Shown here: positions 26,261-37,574 of the stretch, piece after piece
Layout: every line of letters begins with the position of its first letter
Position numbering within the stretch: the stretch's first letter is position 1
Assembly: GCF_002078875.1 (NCBI RefSeq)
Contig: NC_034411.1
Coordinates: 7,127,009-7,191,008, forward strand
Length of the DNA stretch: 64,000 bases
Source of the DNA: Numida meleagris
Taxonomy: Eukaryota; Chordata; Aves; Galliformes; Numididae
Direction: 5' to 3'
Program-made: the position numbers and the translations under genes
The notes under the pieces: generated by a model
Databases searched by the model: none
The model's input: the letters and a program-made list of their open reading frames with translations, nothing else
Told to the model about the DNA's origin: nothing

Positions 26261-26580
26261 AGAAAACTGATGGCCAACTTTGCATCTGTCTCTTTGCTTT
26301 GTATCTTACAAAGACAATGGCTATAAAAAATTCATGGGGAATGAATGAATAGATGGTCAGTGTGTCCGAGCTGGTGCTGCAGCTCAGGTTTGCTATCCTG
26401 GGAGCATGCGCTACGTATAAAAACGAAGGTGACAGAGGCATCAATTGATAAAGCATCAGATCATCCCAGGTACAGGTGTGGTTTTTCACCTACAAAACTG
26501 CAGCTAGAGTTTAAAATGGTAGAATTATTAATAATCCCATGAAAAAATACCAGATGCATCCTTAGTTTTTTGAATGCAAA

Positions 26581-26660
26581 TAGCCCTATTGGAGCCAAAG
26601 GGAATACTCACATGTGTTTAAGTTAGACACATGCATAAGCAAAGGCAGGATCAGAGCCCC
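26581..26660. mobile_element. MITE-like palindromic repeat, one half
   Basis: Collinear words CCCTATTGGAGCCAAAGGGA, ATACTCACATGTGTTTAAG, ACACATGCATAAGCAAAGGC and AGGATCAGAGCCCC match the outer half of an old palindromic repeat seen widely in reptiles and birds: CCCATTGACTTCAATGGGA, CACATG, TTAAG, GCAGGATCAGGGCCC. The inner inverted repeat CATGTGT (26611-26617) and ACACATG (26627-26633) is exact. A possible further piece, CCATAGAATTTCAATGGGA, lies at 26754. These are probably nonautonomous DNA-transposon relics; the superfamily is not decided here. Confidence 0.5.
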
Positions 26661-26799
26661 AGCTATAAATATTTATGTCTGCAGTACAACACGGCCTCAA
26701 AAATGCATTCACAAAACAGACTATAATGCAAGATCCTGACAATACAGGTTACTCCATAGAATTTCAATGGGAGGCTCTCCTTTCTTGGGTCCCTTTGAA

Positions 26800-28190
26800 A
26801 GTCCCAGTCTCTATTAAAGCCACCACCATCATTTCAGCAACCTTGGCCAACAGCAGCCCCATGTGCCCCCCCCAAAAAAAGACCAAAAGAAAAGAAAATA
26901 CAATTAAAAAATCATTTGTCACCACCAGTGTAAAAATCTTTTCAAATAGTTCATTGTTATTTATCAAAAAATACATAATGATCACATTTTTACTATCACA
27001 CCACATTAGTTATAAAAAATCATAATGAAAAATGGTCCTGAAAGGATCTGACTTTGAAGCCCCAATGTACATCTTCAGCTCAGATGAACACAAATCAGGC
27101 AAACTCCCACCTCTCTCTTCCTTAGAGATTTAAAATTAGATTTGGGTGACTAATGAAGACAAAAATATTCATTCGCCTCAGCCGTACAATCTGGTTTCCT
27201 GGCACAAATGTTTGCAGAAAACAAATGTCAAAGCAAATGCTATTACTTACTTTGGAAGAATATTTCTATACATCCAATCACAGAAGGGAAACAACAGCAA
27301 GCAACTTATGTGGCCAGTCATAAGTAATATCACTCAGGCTTGAAACAGGCAATTCACAGAAGAAGAACATTTGGGGGAAAATTTATCAGATCCATTTCAA
27401 CTCCAAATACATAAAATAGAAACCAGAAAAGTGCTGAAGGAGAACAAAAGACAGAGTTAGTCAAAATAACTATTTCACCCTCAGCCTAAGGCAATAGAAG
27501 GCTTTCCCCCTTCAGCTGGGAAGGTTTGGGATCAGACCCCTCCAGTTCAGGGCAGGTTTGAAGGTTTACACGAATTTGGGGCACCATCCTGCAGGCGATT
27601 CTCAGGCACTTGGACTGCCGCAGAATTGCAGGATCAGTCCTGCAGAGCATCAAATACGCATTGTAATTAAAATAATTTACATGCTGTTAGCAAGTGAGCT
27701 AAAGCGAGCACACCAGGTTCCCAGCATGGATTTCAATTTGCTTCAAAATTACTCGAGGATAGGAGCTCATACTTTTCAACATCATCCTAGTTAGCCTAGG
27801 AAAAATGCTAGACCCAACTGACAGCCATTTGACTGGGAAGAAGGTGGGGGTGACGTTACTTGTAGGTGTTTATCTTGACTTGCTGCCTGGATCCATCATG
27901 ACAGCAAACAGCCGTATTGTTGGGAGGGCTGTTGTTCTACACCCCTCAATCAATTACCTCAGACTACATATTCCTCTCACTTTTGGGGACAAAGTTGCAA
28001 CACGGCAATTTTTGGCCAACTGAAATACTGGTTAACTGGAATGGATACAGTGCAAGCACCTGCTCCTCTGCTGGACTACCTTCTTCACCACATGGGATGG
28101 TGTAGATGGAGGACATTGTGCAAAAATGAAGAAGCATGTGAGATGTCTCATTTCTCTTTCGTGTGAAACAAGCATCTCAGAGAAAATCAT
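26800..28190. other. Unique noncoding sequence
   Basis: No exon, RNA gene or confident repeat was seen. A piece near 27578-27650 holds CATCCTGCAGG and GCAGGATCAGTCCTGCAG words, reminiscent of the MITE-like family but too short to call. Confidence 0.5.
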
Positions 28191-28193
28191 CTG

Positions 28194-28690
28194 ATGATTA
28201 AAAAGACCCCACAGAACGCCACCAATATGAGGGTTCAGAGGAGGGCCACGAAGATGCTCAGAGGGCTGGAGCACCTCTACTATAAAGATACACTGAGGGA
28301 GCTGGGCTTGTTCAGTCTGGAGAAGAGACAGCGCTGGGGAGACCTCATTGCAGCCTTCCAGTACTTAAAGGGAGCTATAAGCAGGAGGGGGACCATCTTT
28401 TTTCACAGGTAGGTAATGATAGGAAAGAGGTAAAGGTTTTCATCTAAGAGAGGAGAGATTTAGTTTAGATGTCGGGAGGAAATTTTGCACTGAGAGGGCG
28501 GTGAGGTGCTGGCACAGGCTGCCCAGAGAAGCTGTGGGTGCCTCATCCCTGAAGGCATACAAGGCCAGGTTGGATGGGACTTTGGGCAGCCTGCTCTAGT
28601 GGAAGGTGCCTTTGTGCATAGCAAGGAAGCCGGAACTTGATGATCATTGAGGTCCCTTCCAACCCAAGTTATTCTGTGATTCTATGACTT
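28194..28690 (+). mobile_element. CR1 LINE: end of ORF2 plus 3' UTR
   Basis: The best preserved transposon here. A forward frame (28194-28412) encodes the CR1 ORF2 C-terminus, with recognisable [15 protein letters not shown] at the start, then [18 protein letters not shown] and FQYLKGA, and stops at about 28412. The 3' untranslated region follows (TTTAGTTTAGATGTCGGGAGG, GCTGGCACAGGCTGCCCAGA, GAGGTCCCTTCCAACCCAAG). It ends in the CR1 terminal repeat ATTCTGTGATTCTATGAC at about 28670-28687. The copy is 5'-truncated, lacking the endonuclease and most of the reverse transcriptase. It should not be annotated as a host gene. Confidence 0.96.
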
Positions 28691-28691
28691 T

Positions 28692-31230
28692 AGCATTTTC
28701 TAACAACCATGCTACAAAATTTAAACATATTTCCTATTAGCATTTTTGATTCAAGTGTTTAGCAGCCATCTTCAGCCACCTCAGCTGATGTATGAGTTCC
28801 TGTTTCAAGGAGAGATAGAGACAATTTGTTTCTCTTGTCTACCTCAGAGCAGTGGTGTTGCTGAAATCTCTACTGGCACTTTTGGTTTGTCTTCCCCATA
28901 GTGGAAATCGATATTTTAAGGCCACAATCAAAGTGGCTCACAGGTGAGTCTGACCAAACAGGTCAGGAGTTACCCTGCCCTGGAGCCCAGCCCCGCGCTA
29001 ACTGTGCCCATGGAAGGGTGAACAGATGGGAGTGCCTCTGCAAAGCCCATGCAAAGCCTGGGAGCAACAGGCACATTTCAGTACTGAAACCAAACACTGA
29101 CAGGCAGAGACCAGAACAGGAAGAGCAGGGCTGTAGATTTACTTTCTATACCTTTTGCTGAAGCCTTTGCTCTTGGATGTTTCTAAAAAGCCATACATGG
29201 ATCTCACAACATATCTGCTGCGACGATGCCTTTGTTTCTCACATCAGTAACACTAAATCGCATCTAAAATTTTTCAACAGAGTGGTTTGCATATTGAGTT
29301 TCATTTGTGCTGTGTTATTAACCTCGCTGACAAGTCACTTAACTACTGAGTTTCTGAGAAGGCAAAATCTCAAGTGCTGTCAAGAACATAACACGAAATA
29401 TTGTTTAGCAAATACTAATTCACAGGATGCCACCTAAAACCAGCAGATCAAGTGTGAAAGTTATTAGCCTAGATCGAAGGCAGACTTTAGCTGGAACAAC
29501 GTGGGCTCTCGATCTCCTTGGATTGCGCGGTCAGGAGGGAGATATCTGGCTAGATGGGATTCTGCACATCTGTCAGCTAAATCAGAGATCCAAATGGAAA
29601 CCCCAGCATGTAAGAACATTATGTGGATTTGTGACCTTCTCCTGAGGATTTGGGGTCCATAAACCAATGAATGGATTACAAGGAAACATAGTTATAGTAT
29701 TTTCATCTGTGATAGATACTGCTGCAACTCCAGTGTGGCTCATGGTATTTAAAGGAAAACTGTACCCATTCTCCACACACAGGCCCTATGAAACTACAAA
29801 AGGCAAGCACCATTCAGCACAAAGAAACTGGAAAATGCATGTTAAAATCAGTTTAGAACCTAATTTGAAAAATGCAGATTCCTAAAAGCAGAACTAGCAC
29901 AATCGGGGAGTTTCTTCCTCTTCTGTACTCATTCTGTGAATGAATCTGTTCAGAAGAGACATTGGCTGTACACCCTGAACCACACATGACTGAGTTGGAC
30001 ACCTGCAATGAAGCAGAGCGGAGGTGCTAGAGCTTCTTTTAACCCAGGTTCAGTGACATTTAGTACATAAAGTACCTGCCTCTGCTGGTGGACATTTCCT
30101 ATCAGTCCATCCCACACCTCCCAGCCCCTGCTTCAAATACCTCAGCAGGAGTACTGCTGCATTTCACATCTACTTAAAGGCTTCCAAGGAAATCCAGGAG
30201 ACAGCCAGAGCTGAACAAACTGAACTTCTAGATGTATTTTGGAACAGCATTTCAAAACACCCACCACCACATCCAGCAAATTACCTAAGGGAAGGCTGGA
30301 AATTAAAATTCTAAGGGAACTTAAAATACCAAACAGCACTAAAAGCACAAAGGAACAAGAGCAAAGCATTCAATTTCTGGTTGACATCAGATAACAAAAA
30401 GCCAAACCTGGTAGGAAGAAAGGAGTGGGACAATAGCACCCTCCAATTCAGTCACACATGCACTGGTGGCTGCTCTCCTTGGGAAGGCCAGACCCAGGTC
30501 ACTCCAGCCATTTGTAAACCATGCACAGCTTTCAAAGCTCCTTGCCCTTTGGAGAATGAGCTGTTAGGCACCTTGTCTTCTCTTTTCCAACAAAGTAGCT
30601 GTTAATCCAATTCTCCTTAAACATAGCAGAAAATTGTGTTCTCCCCATTGATCGCCTTTCTTTCCTTTGCAACACCTGTGCTTCTTGTATTCACAAAGGT
30701 CACATTCCCATCAGGCTGTACACTTCAAAGCGCTTTTCTCACACGAGTTCTTCCTCTCAAGCCCAACGGCACACGTAGGCTCCCAATGAAGTACAAGGCA
30801 GAGCAGACAAACAGCAGTTTGCTGGAGATCCGCCAGGGATTTACTCACTAGAGTGTCTAACAGGTCGCTGTACGCTTCCTTTACACTTGAAAAGCTAGGA
30901 AAGCAAGACACAAGCTTACTTAGCCACATGGTGTAAAAATCCTGACTTGGCCCGCTGGACTGACATCCTCAGTCAGGGGGTTCTTTGCGCCTGTGGTCCC
31001 TGAGCTAGCACTGCTAAGAGTCTCACCTTTTCCTTTCAGATCCTGCTGGAAAGGCAGGCGTTTTAGTCTGAAACGGGGATGGACATTAGCTGTATCATGA
31101 CAAGACATTATCTGTTTTCTGAGCTCACCTGTTTATATTTAATAAAAATGCTCTTTCCTAACTCATGGTGGGCTAGAGAATTCCCAAATCGCTCAAAATA
31201 CTTTAAAGTTCTTTTGGGACATAGCCAGAT
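28692..31230. other. Unique noncoding sequence
   Basis: I see no gene, RNA or repeat. Open frames are all below 90 codons and unrecognised. Confidence 0.5.
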
Positions 31231-31232
31231 AC

Positions 31233-31314
31233 TTAATATTGTATTACATTTTATAGTTGTCACTTAATCAAGCTATTTAATATTATAGTACATTTTAAAA
31301 CTGTCACTTAATCA
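31233..31314. repeat. Diverged tandem duplication, 44-bp period
   Basis: Two 38-base copies, 31233-31270 and 31277-31314, differ at five positions (about 87% identity), with a 6-base joint. Each copy starts TTAATATT and ends TGTCACTTAATCA. The differences sit in two small clusters, while the first eight and last thirteen bases are identical. Confidence 0.9.
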
Positions 31315-31319
31315 CATTT

Positions 31320-32520
31320 TCTTGACCCTTTTATGTGAATTAAAGATCACTGTAGATAAAAAATGGCATGCTTTAGTTTAAATAGATTCAGTATGTCCAG
31401 TTTGACAGTTACTTCTGAGACATTAAAAGAATTTTCTGTGATTAATGTGACCCCCACACGTTACATAGTATAATGTTCCATTTCTTCAACCATTAGAGGA
31501 AACGGTATTAGACAGGAGCCAAAACTTACCCAACTGCACGTAAAGCTGTGAAAATCGAAAGATAACGTGCACATACGTGTGGTGCATAATGAGAGTGGAC
31601 TAAAGCAAGCAGTATTTTCTGTTTCCTTATAACTCGAGGCAGAAGAAACATGTTCAGTTACAACACAGTAAGCCTACATCTCACAACAAAGGAAAGCATC
31701 TTAGTGCAGCTTGCTCAGAAAGGAATAAATGCACTTAATGTCATGATAGGTGAGCAGGACTATCTGTGCTTAGTATAAATGATTGATAGCCATGCATTCT
31801 AATTTTGGAAGAAATCTTACACAGGCATTTACTCACAAGAGCAAACAAGTGCATAAGATATCTCCGTCTTCAGAAACATTTATAATGGCAATCATCATCA
31901 TTTTATGCATTTAATCCAGAACTGAGTCATTGAAAGATTTTATGCTTTTAAGTCATACACAGTAAATCACTTTCTCTTATAGCCATGTTTAAAATGACTG
32001 CCTTTTTCTGTAACCTTGGGTCTCAGATCCTACTTAATCCACCTAACTCTAATCATTCTCCCTTTGTGTATCTTAATCTCAAATCAGATGTACTGTGTTT
32101 ATTAACAGTTGCAACAGTCTGCCCATCCTTGGAGCATTTTGTGTTCTTTTCTTGATAGTTCAGTGAGAATAATACTCTACTTTATCTAAGAAGTAGGACA
32201 TAGCACAATAACATTGATCTTTCATTAGACAGCAAAGTTGTTTGATAACAGGATTTAGTGTAACCAAATCAGCAAGGGTAATTCATTTTGGACCACCAGT
32301 TAAGTAGTTAATAGTGTGTATACATTACCCCTGCAAACAATTAACAGTGGACGACAACAACCAAGACATGGAAAGAGCCTACTCAAAATCAGGATGTTGA
32401 TTTCTTTACAGCAGGAAGATGTCAGGTACTATTGTTACTACCAGCAGGTAAACATATATTCTCCATTTCCCGTTATCCATTCTCTCCCTTCCTTTTCATC
32501 ATCAGCATTCTTGGATCTTT
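31320..32520. other. Unique AT-rich noncoding sequence
   Basis: No gene or recognised repeat was seen; the stretch is notably AT-rich with few long open frames. Confidence 0.5.
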
Positions 32521-32524
32521 CCTT

Positions 32525-32650
32525 CAATTAGATTGTAAAGTCCTTGGGACATAAACCAGGTCATTATTGTGTCTTCATGAAGGGATCATTGCAAGGGGCC
32601 AAAACTGTGTCAATGCTGGTTGGAGCCTTTGGGCATAATATTACTAAATT
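32525..32650 (+). mobile_element. Ancient interspersed-repeat tail
   Basis: The words AATTAGATTGTAAAGTCCTT, GGGACATAAACCAGGTC, GTGTCTTCATGA, ATTGCAAGGGGCCAAAACT and GGTTGGAGCCTTTGGGCATA resemble the 3' tail of an old amniote repeat with the pattern TAGATTGTAAGCTCCTTGGG, GGGACTGTGTC, ATGGGGCC, TTGGGGCCTTTGGGCAC. Similar tails occur in L2/MIR-type and related ancient repeats; I cannot fix the family. The order of five words makes chance unlikely. Confidence 0.48.
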
Positions 32651-32654
32651 GCCC

Positions 32655-35220
32655 TTCAACTGCAACCCAAAATTATAGGCATGCTGCGTGCAGTATTTTG
32701 TAAGCCATTGTTTTGCAACGTGGAAATATGCAAGTGAACATGATACTTGAACAACATAATTCATTTTCCATTCATGAGCCACAATGGGTATCTCATGGCA
32801 CTGTTTGCTCTTCAGTTTCAAATATGAACTTGCATACAAAGTCAAGCAAATGAGTTTTCCTTCACGTTGTTTTATTAAGCTCTTGGACTACGTTCTAAGC
32901 CCTAGAAAAAAAAATTACAATTGCTGTTTTTTCACAAAAGCAGTGAAATTTCCAAAGAACCGAAGAATTCAGCCCAAGATTATGTACTGAAAGGGCTGCA
33001 AGCTCCCTGCATGACCCTTCGGCATGTTTTCTGTTTATCGCTTCCCATGCCAGAACCACATTCGTGATCAAAAGTGAAAATTATGTCTTACTGCCACATC
33101 CACTAAAACCCTCATCTTAACTTTTGGGGAACATCCTTAATGACTTTAATGGCTTGAATAGCTTTAACATCATTTTGTTTCAATTTTTCTTTAGCTTTTT
33201 ACTCAAATTGCCCATGTACAACATTATTACAGTTCTTCTACCAGCTTTATACTCCCCGACTCCTCTCCTATTTTTTTTTTTTGTTCCCCAGCTAATCTTT
33301 CCTTTTGTATTAATTGTATTAATGAAGTCCTTTGTAGCTTCTCTTCAAATCTTCATTGTCAACTTCTTTTCCTCCTAGACCTGACAGGTGTTGTGTTGCT
33401 TTTTTTTTTTTAAATCATAAAAATTATTAACATCTCCAGAATGCTTCTGGCAATCTACCGTCAGCTTTAATATGCTCTATTATTATTTCTGATCTTAAGC
33501 TGCTTTCTCCTGACCCAGGAATATTGGCAAATTACTGACCTATAGCCAAGCTTTTATAGGGAAGGTCTTGCATCAAGTGGTAGCCTTTCAAGTGCTTAAC
33601 CACCTAGTAATAATCTTTATGACCAACTGTCACCTGCTTTGCAGTTATGTCTAGTTTGCTATGCATAGTGCTAAGAGAGTGTCCCTTAGAGTGGTCAATC
33701 ACCACTCTACCTTGAGTATCATGTCGGCTCTTACCCATCTTGCTACCAGCACAGCACTGGACACTGCAGATCAGGGTAACCCTTTCTGACCATCTGCCAG
33801 GTTATAAAACACAGGGTGCTTTGTTCGATCTGAAGCCATCAACTTGTCACTCTGCATCATCATTCATTTGCATTAAGCAATATGCATCATCTTCTCATGA
33901 TCAATGCAGAGCCAATGCTCCTGAAAATTGTTGCAGCTGATCATTAAGATGAATTTAATTGTGAAGAGTACTGACACTCCTTTCACCCACTTCATGCAAA
34001 GAATTAAAGTTCCTCTACCTGCAATTTCGCATTTTGCTGTGAATCGGTAAATTCTTTCTCTTCCTGCACCATTGTAGCATTGTCTTAGGTGCAATGCAGA
34101 AGTTTAGAACATTTTAAGCAGTATTAACTGTTTACTAGTAACAACCTTACAGAATATTTTAGGTCATCTCCTTCGATCAAGAGCATGACTAAAATTACTG
34201 CAAACTACTACAAACCATGAAGCAACATGAAGCAAAATGTCCCATAACAGGTTCTTTCCGGCTCACCCCACTCAAATTATTCTGGCTGAGTGGAAATTGT
34301 ACAGGCAAACAACTTTTCACCTTCCCACCACAATTCATTGCTTCTAAAAATTGCTTCATCGTGACCAGAGATTTTGTCATGGCTTTCATTAGAAAAACAA
34401 ATCCAGAAACAAACACAGATGACAAGAACTGTGACAGATGTCTTTGTTTGATGCAGTGAGCCTCCCTATGAGGATAAGGAACCACAGTCGAGAGTGGTGA
34501 GTACTTTTTGACAAATCTCGTTTTGCTGAAAAGGCAATATTGAGGGAGGAGGTGGCTGATGAAACTTGTTCTCTTAATTAGAAAATCTTTAGCTGTTCCA
34601 CAGACAATGATATCCTTTTGATTTTCTCTAAACTGGCATACAATTGTCAATAAGAATAATCTTTACCAAAAAGATAGAACAATCAAGCTTATAAAATGAC
34701 TTTTTAACATTCAGTTACATTTTTCTCCTTTTAGGCTATTTGCATCATTTGCTGTGCTTAATCTAAAAGCTGAGACAAACACCACACTTGAATGACAAAC
34801 ATATGGCAAATGCCCTGTTAGAATAATCCTGTTCTCTCATATGCCCACAAGCACAACACCCTTTGCATATCCTCAGCATTCCCCAACACAACTTACTTCA
34901 AGCCAAAAAACAAGTCTTTCTCCTCTCAGGTTAACTCCTACCCCCATTTCACAAAAGACAAAATTAAAAGGAAGTCTGCAGTGTTCTCTAGGCTTATGCT
35001 TTCTTATCCTCTTGAAGCTGTTGGGAGCTTCACAGTTGAAATACATTTGAAAACACAGACACACGTGCAATTTTGCTGCTCCAAAGAGGAGCTTTGAACA
35101 TGAAGTGCATACACCAGTGGACCCAAACCAAAGCCAACATTTGCTTGTGGCAGAAAGCTGTTCGCTGCCGAACTGGGGGTTTAACTCTAACCTTGTGCAC
35201 AGGCAATGTTGATAAGGGAG
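32655..35220. other. Unique noncoding sequence
   Basis: A 12-T run lies at 33271-33282. A 151-codon open frame on the minus strand (34195-34650) opens with TTG rather than ATG and resembles no known family. Nothing else was recognised. Confidence 0.5.
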
Positions 35221-35224
35221 GGGA

Positions 35225-35455
35225 GCAAGCTGAATATTAAAACCGCTGCCTCAAGAATAATATCATGTACAGATTTAATCATAATAAAAAATGATCTGCA
35301 AGTAATTGTAGTCATTACTACATCTGCTCAGAGCTGTGGGTAATCATTATGTATGAGTGAATTAAATCAAATTCAGTATCATGGCCCTGATCCTGGAATT
35401 TCTTGAGTAAACTCACCTCGTATTAATAATCTCCCTGAGTGTAGAGGGTCTATTT
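35225..35455. promoter_or_regulatory. AT-rich block, possible noncoding element
   Basis: The block has closely packed TAAT/ATTA cores: TTTAATCATAATAA, AAGTAATTGTAGTCATTACT, GGGTAATCATTATG and GTATTAATAATC. GGCCCTGATCCTGGAAT at about 35383-35399 recalls the MITE-like repeats of this window, so part of it may be an old transposon. The regulatory reading is speculative. Confidence 0.18.
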
Positions 35456-35459
35456 GCTT

Positions 35460-37535
35460 CTATGGTTATGTTTCCCACATTAGAGTCTTTTGACCCTTCC
35501 TCACTCTACCTTTAAATGTGAATTAAAACATAATCCTACAAAATTAAGAAGGTAGAGGGAAATACAAAATTCAAAAGGGGGGAAATTAATTTGTTTCAGG
35601 CCACTCTTCTGTCTTCAGAAGTGCTGAAGGGGACAGAGAGAAAGACATCTTGTTGTGGAGCCTGAGTAAAGAAAAAGGCAAAGCCTTCCAAGATAAAAGT
35701 TGGGTTCAAATTCTTTCCTTTACTCACTAAATCCCAGGCATTAGCATCAGGCTTGAGACACAGGTGTAATTTATAGCACATAGTAGGAAAGTCAAATCCT
35801 GACTCACGTAGATAAGAAAAACCTGTTTACAGAAGCTGCTGAAGGGCAGAGTTGGAGCCAAATTCAAAATAGATCAATAACCAGATGAATTATTAGTAAA
35901 AGAAATAAATTAGTGGTGAAATTTCTTCTCTGACATCTGTACCAAATGCTAGACTCTACATTTTCACATATCATCATGACAATCTATCCAAGAGCCAAAG
36001 AAAGTTTTTACTCTAACAGTCTTGTGCTGACCTCTACGTATGTTCAAGATGAGGAGGAAGGGATGAGGTTCCCAGCGTACCCTTTGTGTAAGGGGCAGGA
36101 GTCCAAGGAAGGCATCACGCTCTTCCAAAGACGCAGCACAGAAATGGAACTGGATCTGAATTATTCCTTGCACACTTTTGGTGAGGTCACAAGAAAACAT
36201 TTACAATCTGATTTTTTTTTTTTTTTAATGTCTTTTGCATGGTGGATATTGCACCAAAAAGGGTCTTGAAGGCAGCTGGAGCAAGGAGAAATCTTGCTTG
36301 TCTGTCTCTGCAGCTGAGCTGCCAGAGAGCAAAGAAGTGCTCTGGGCTGGCAGCAGAGCCCCAGAGGAAGGGTGCAGGCAGGGGGACACATGGGCAGTGG
36401 GACAGCTGCTGGTCCCCCTCCAGGCAGAGAAAGCCACTCAGATTTATTTCTGCTGCCTCACTTCATGAGGAGTGGACCACAACACAGCTGGCACTTGGCT
36501 TTTCTAAGTAGTTAAGAGGTTTTGTTTCCTGCCCAGGGACAGTAGCATGCCTGGATGGGATGTTCACTGAAGTTTAATGGAAATTGAGGAATTCGGGTTT
36601 CTTAAAGGGCAAAAGTAGTTATGGGTGCATGCACCATACATCTGAAGATAATGCAAATATACAGGCATACATTAATCTCCCTTCCACCCACATCTGTGCA
36701 CGTATAATCTCAACGCTAACACAGATAATTGAGTGCAGTAACACAAATGATCATTTTTTTCTGAAACAGAGATGAGCTGGCAAGCATAATCAAAAGATGA
36801 GGATCATTTTTCCAGAGATGAGTGAGAGCAACAAGAACAAAAAAAATATCCAGTGAGAGTTATGACAACAATGTAAGAAAGCAATCACTAGAGAAATCCT
36901 GATGAGTGAGGAGCTTACATCTTTAAATGCCTTAAAACAGTACAAATAAATCTAAATTTGAACAGAATTCAATGCACAATTGAATTAGAAAGGAAAAATT
37001 CAACCAAATTGCTAAACTTCTGCTACAGAACTTGTAAGTGGTTTATCTAGACAGAGCTATAAAATGAATAAAACAGCAGCAAAAAGGGCTGAACTTTTGC
37101 TGTCAGTAAGAAGTCCAAATCACGGATAAGAGTATTATGAATGCCACGTAAAGAGCTCTGCAAAATATCCTCCAGTGAACAGGAACTAATGATAGATGAA
37201 TGTGCACATGTAATTGAACATGATGAAAAGAAAACCAACATCCCAAGAAGGGAAACAGAAAAGCCATCAGGAGTACTGGCTCATGCTAACATCTCCAAGG
37301 GTGAGGAGCATACAAGACGAGAAGGCAAATTACCGAAAACGTGGGCTGCTACGAAAAATAAAATACATGTTTGGGGCTACACGTATTCTTCATTAGATTA
37401 TCAAGGGAGCGTGTGTCACACATGCAGTCTTAAGGAATGCTGGCAGGGACAGTCAACCACATAAAGCTCACCTGGACTTGGGTTTCACTGCCAACGTTGG
37501 GCGCCTTGTTGTTTGCATCTTAACTGATGGCAAAC
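35460..37535. other. Unique noncoding sequence
   Basis: A 15-T run lies at 36212-36226, and a slightly GC-richer patch at 36230-36470 produces overlapping chance open frames in several frames. No gene or clear repeat was seen. Confidence 0.5.
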
Positions 37536-37537
37536 AT

Positions 37538-37572
37538 CCCTTTGACTTCACAGAAAGCAGGATCAGGCCCCT
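37538..37572. mobile_element. Short MITE-like fragment
   Basis: CCCTTTGACTTCACAGAAAG followed by CAGGATCAGGCCCC resembles the terminal part of the palindromic MITE-like repeat also seen at 26581-26660. Only 35 bases match, so chance is possible. Confidence 0.33.
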
Positions 37573-37574
37573 GC

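Noticed and set aside
28194..28412. Apparent 72-codon gene
   Set aside because: It is the C-terminus of CR1 ORF2, not a host gene.
34195..34650. 151-codon minus-strand frame in AT-rich DNA
   Set aside because: It starts with TTG, shows no known domain, and overlaps an opposing frame; chance is the simplest reading.
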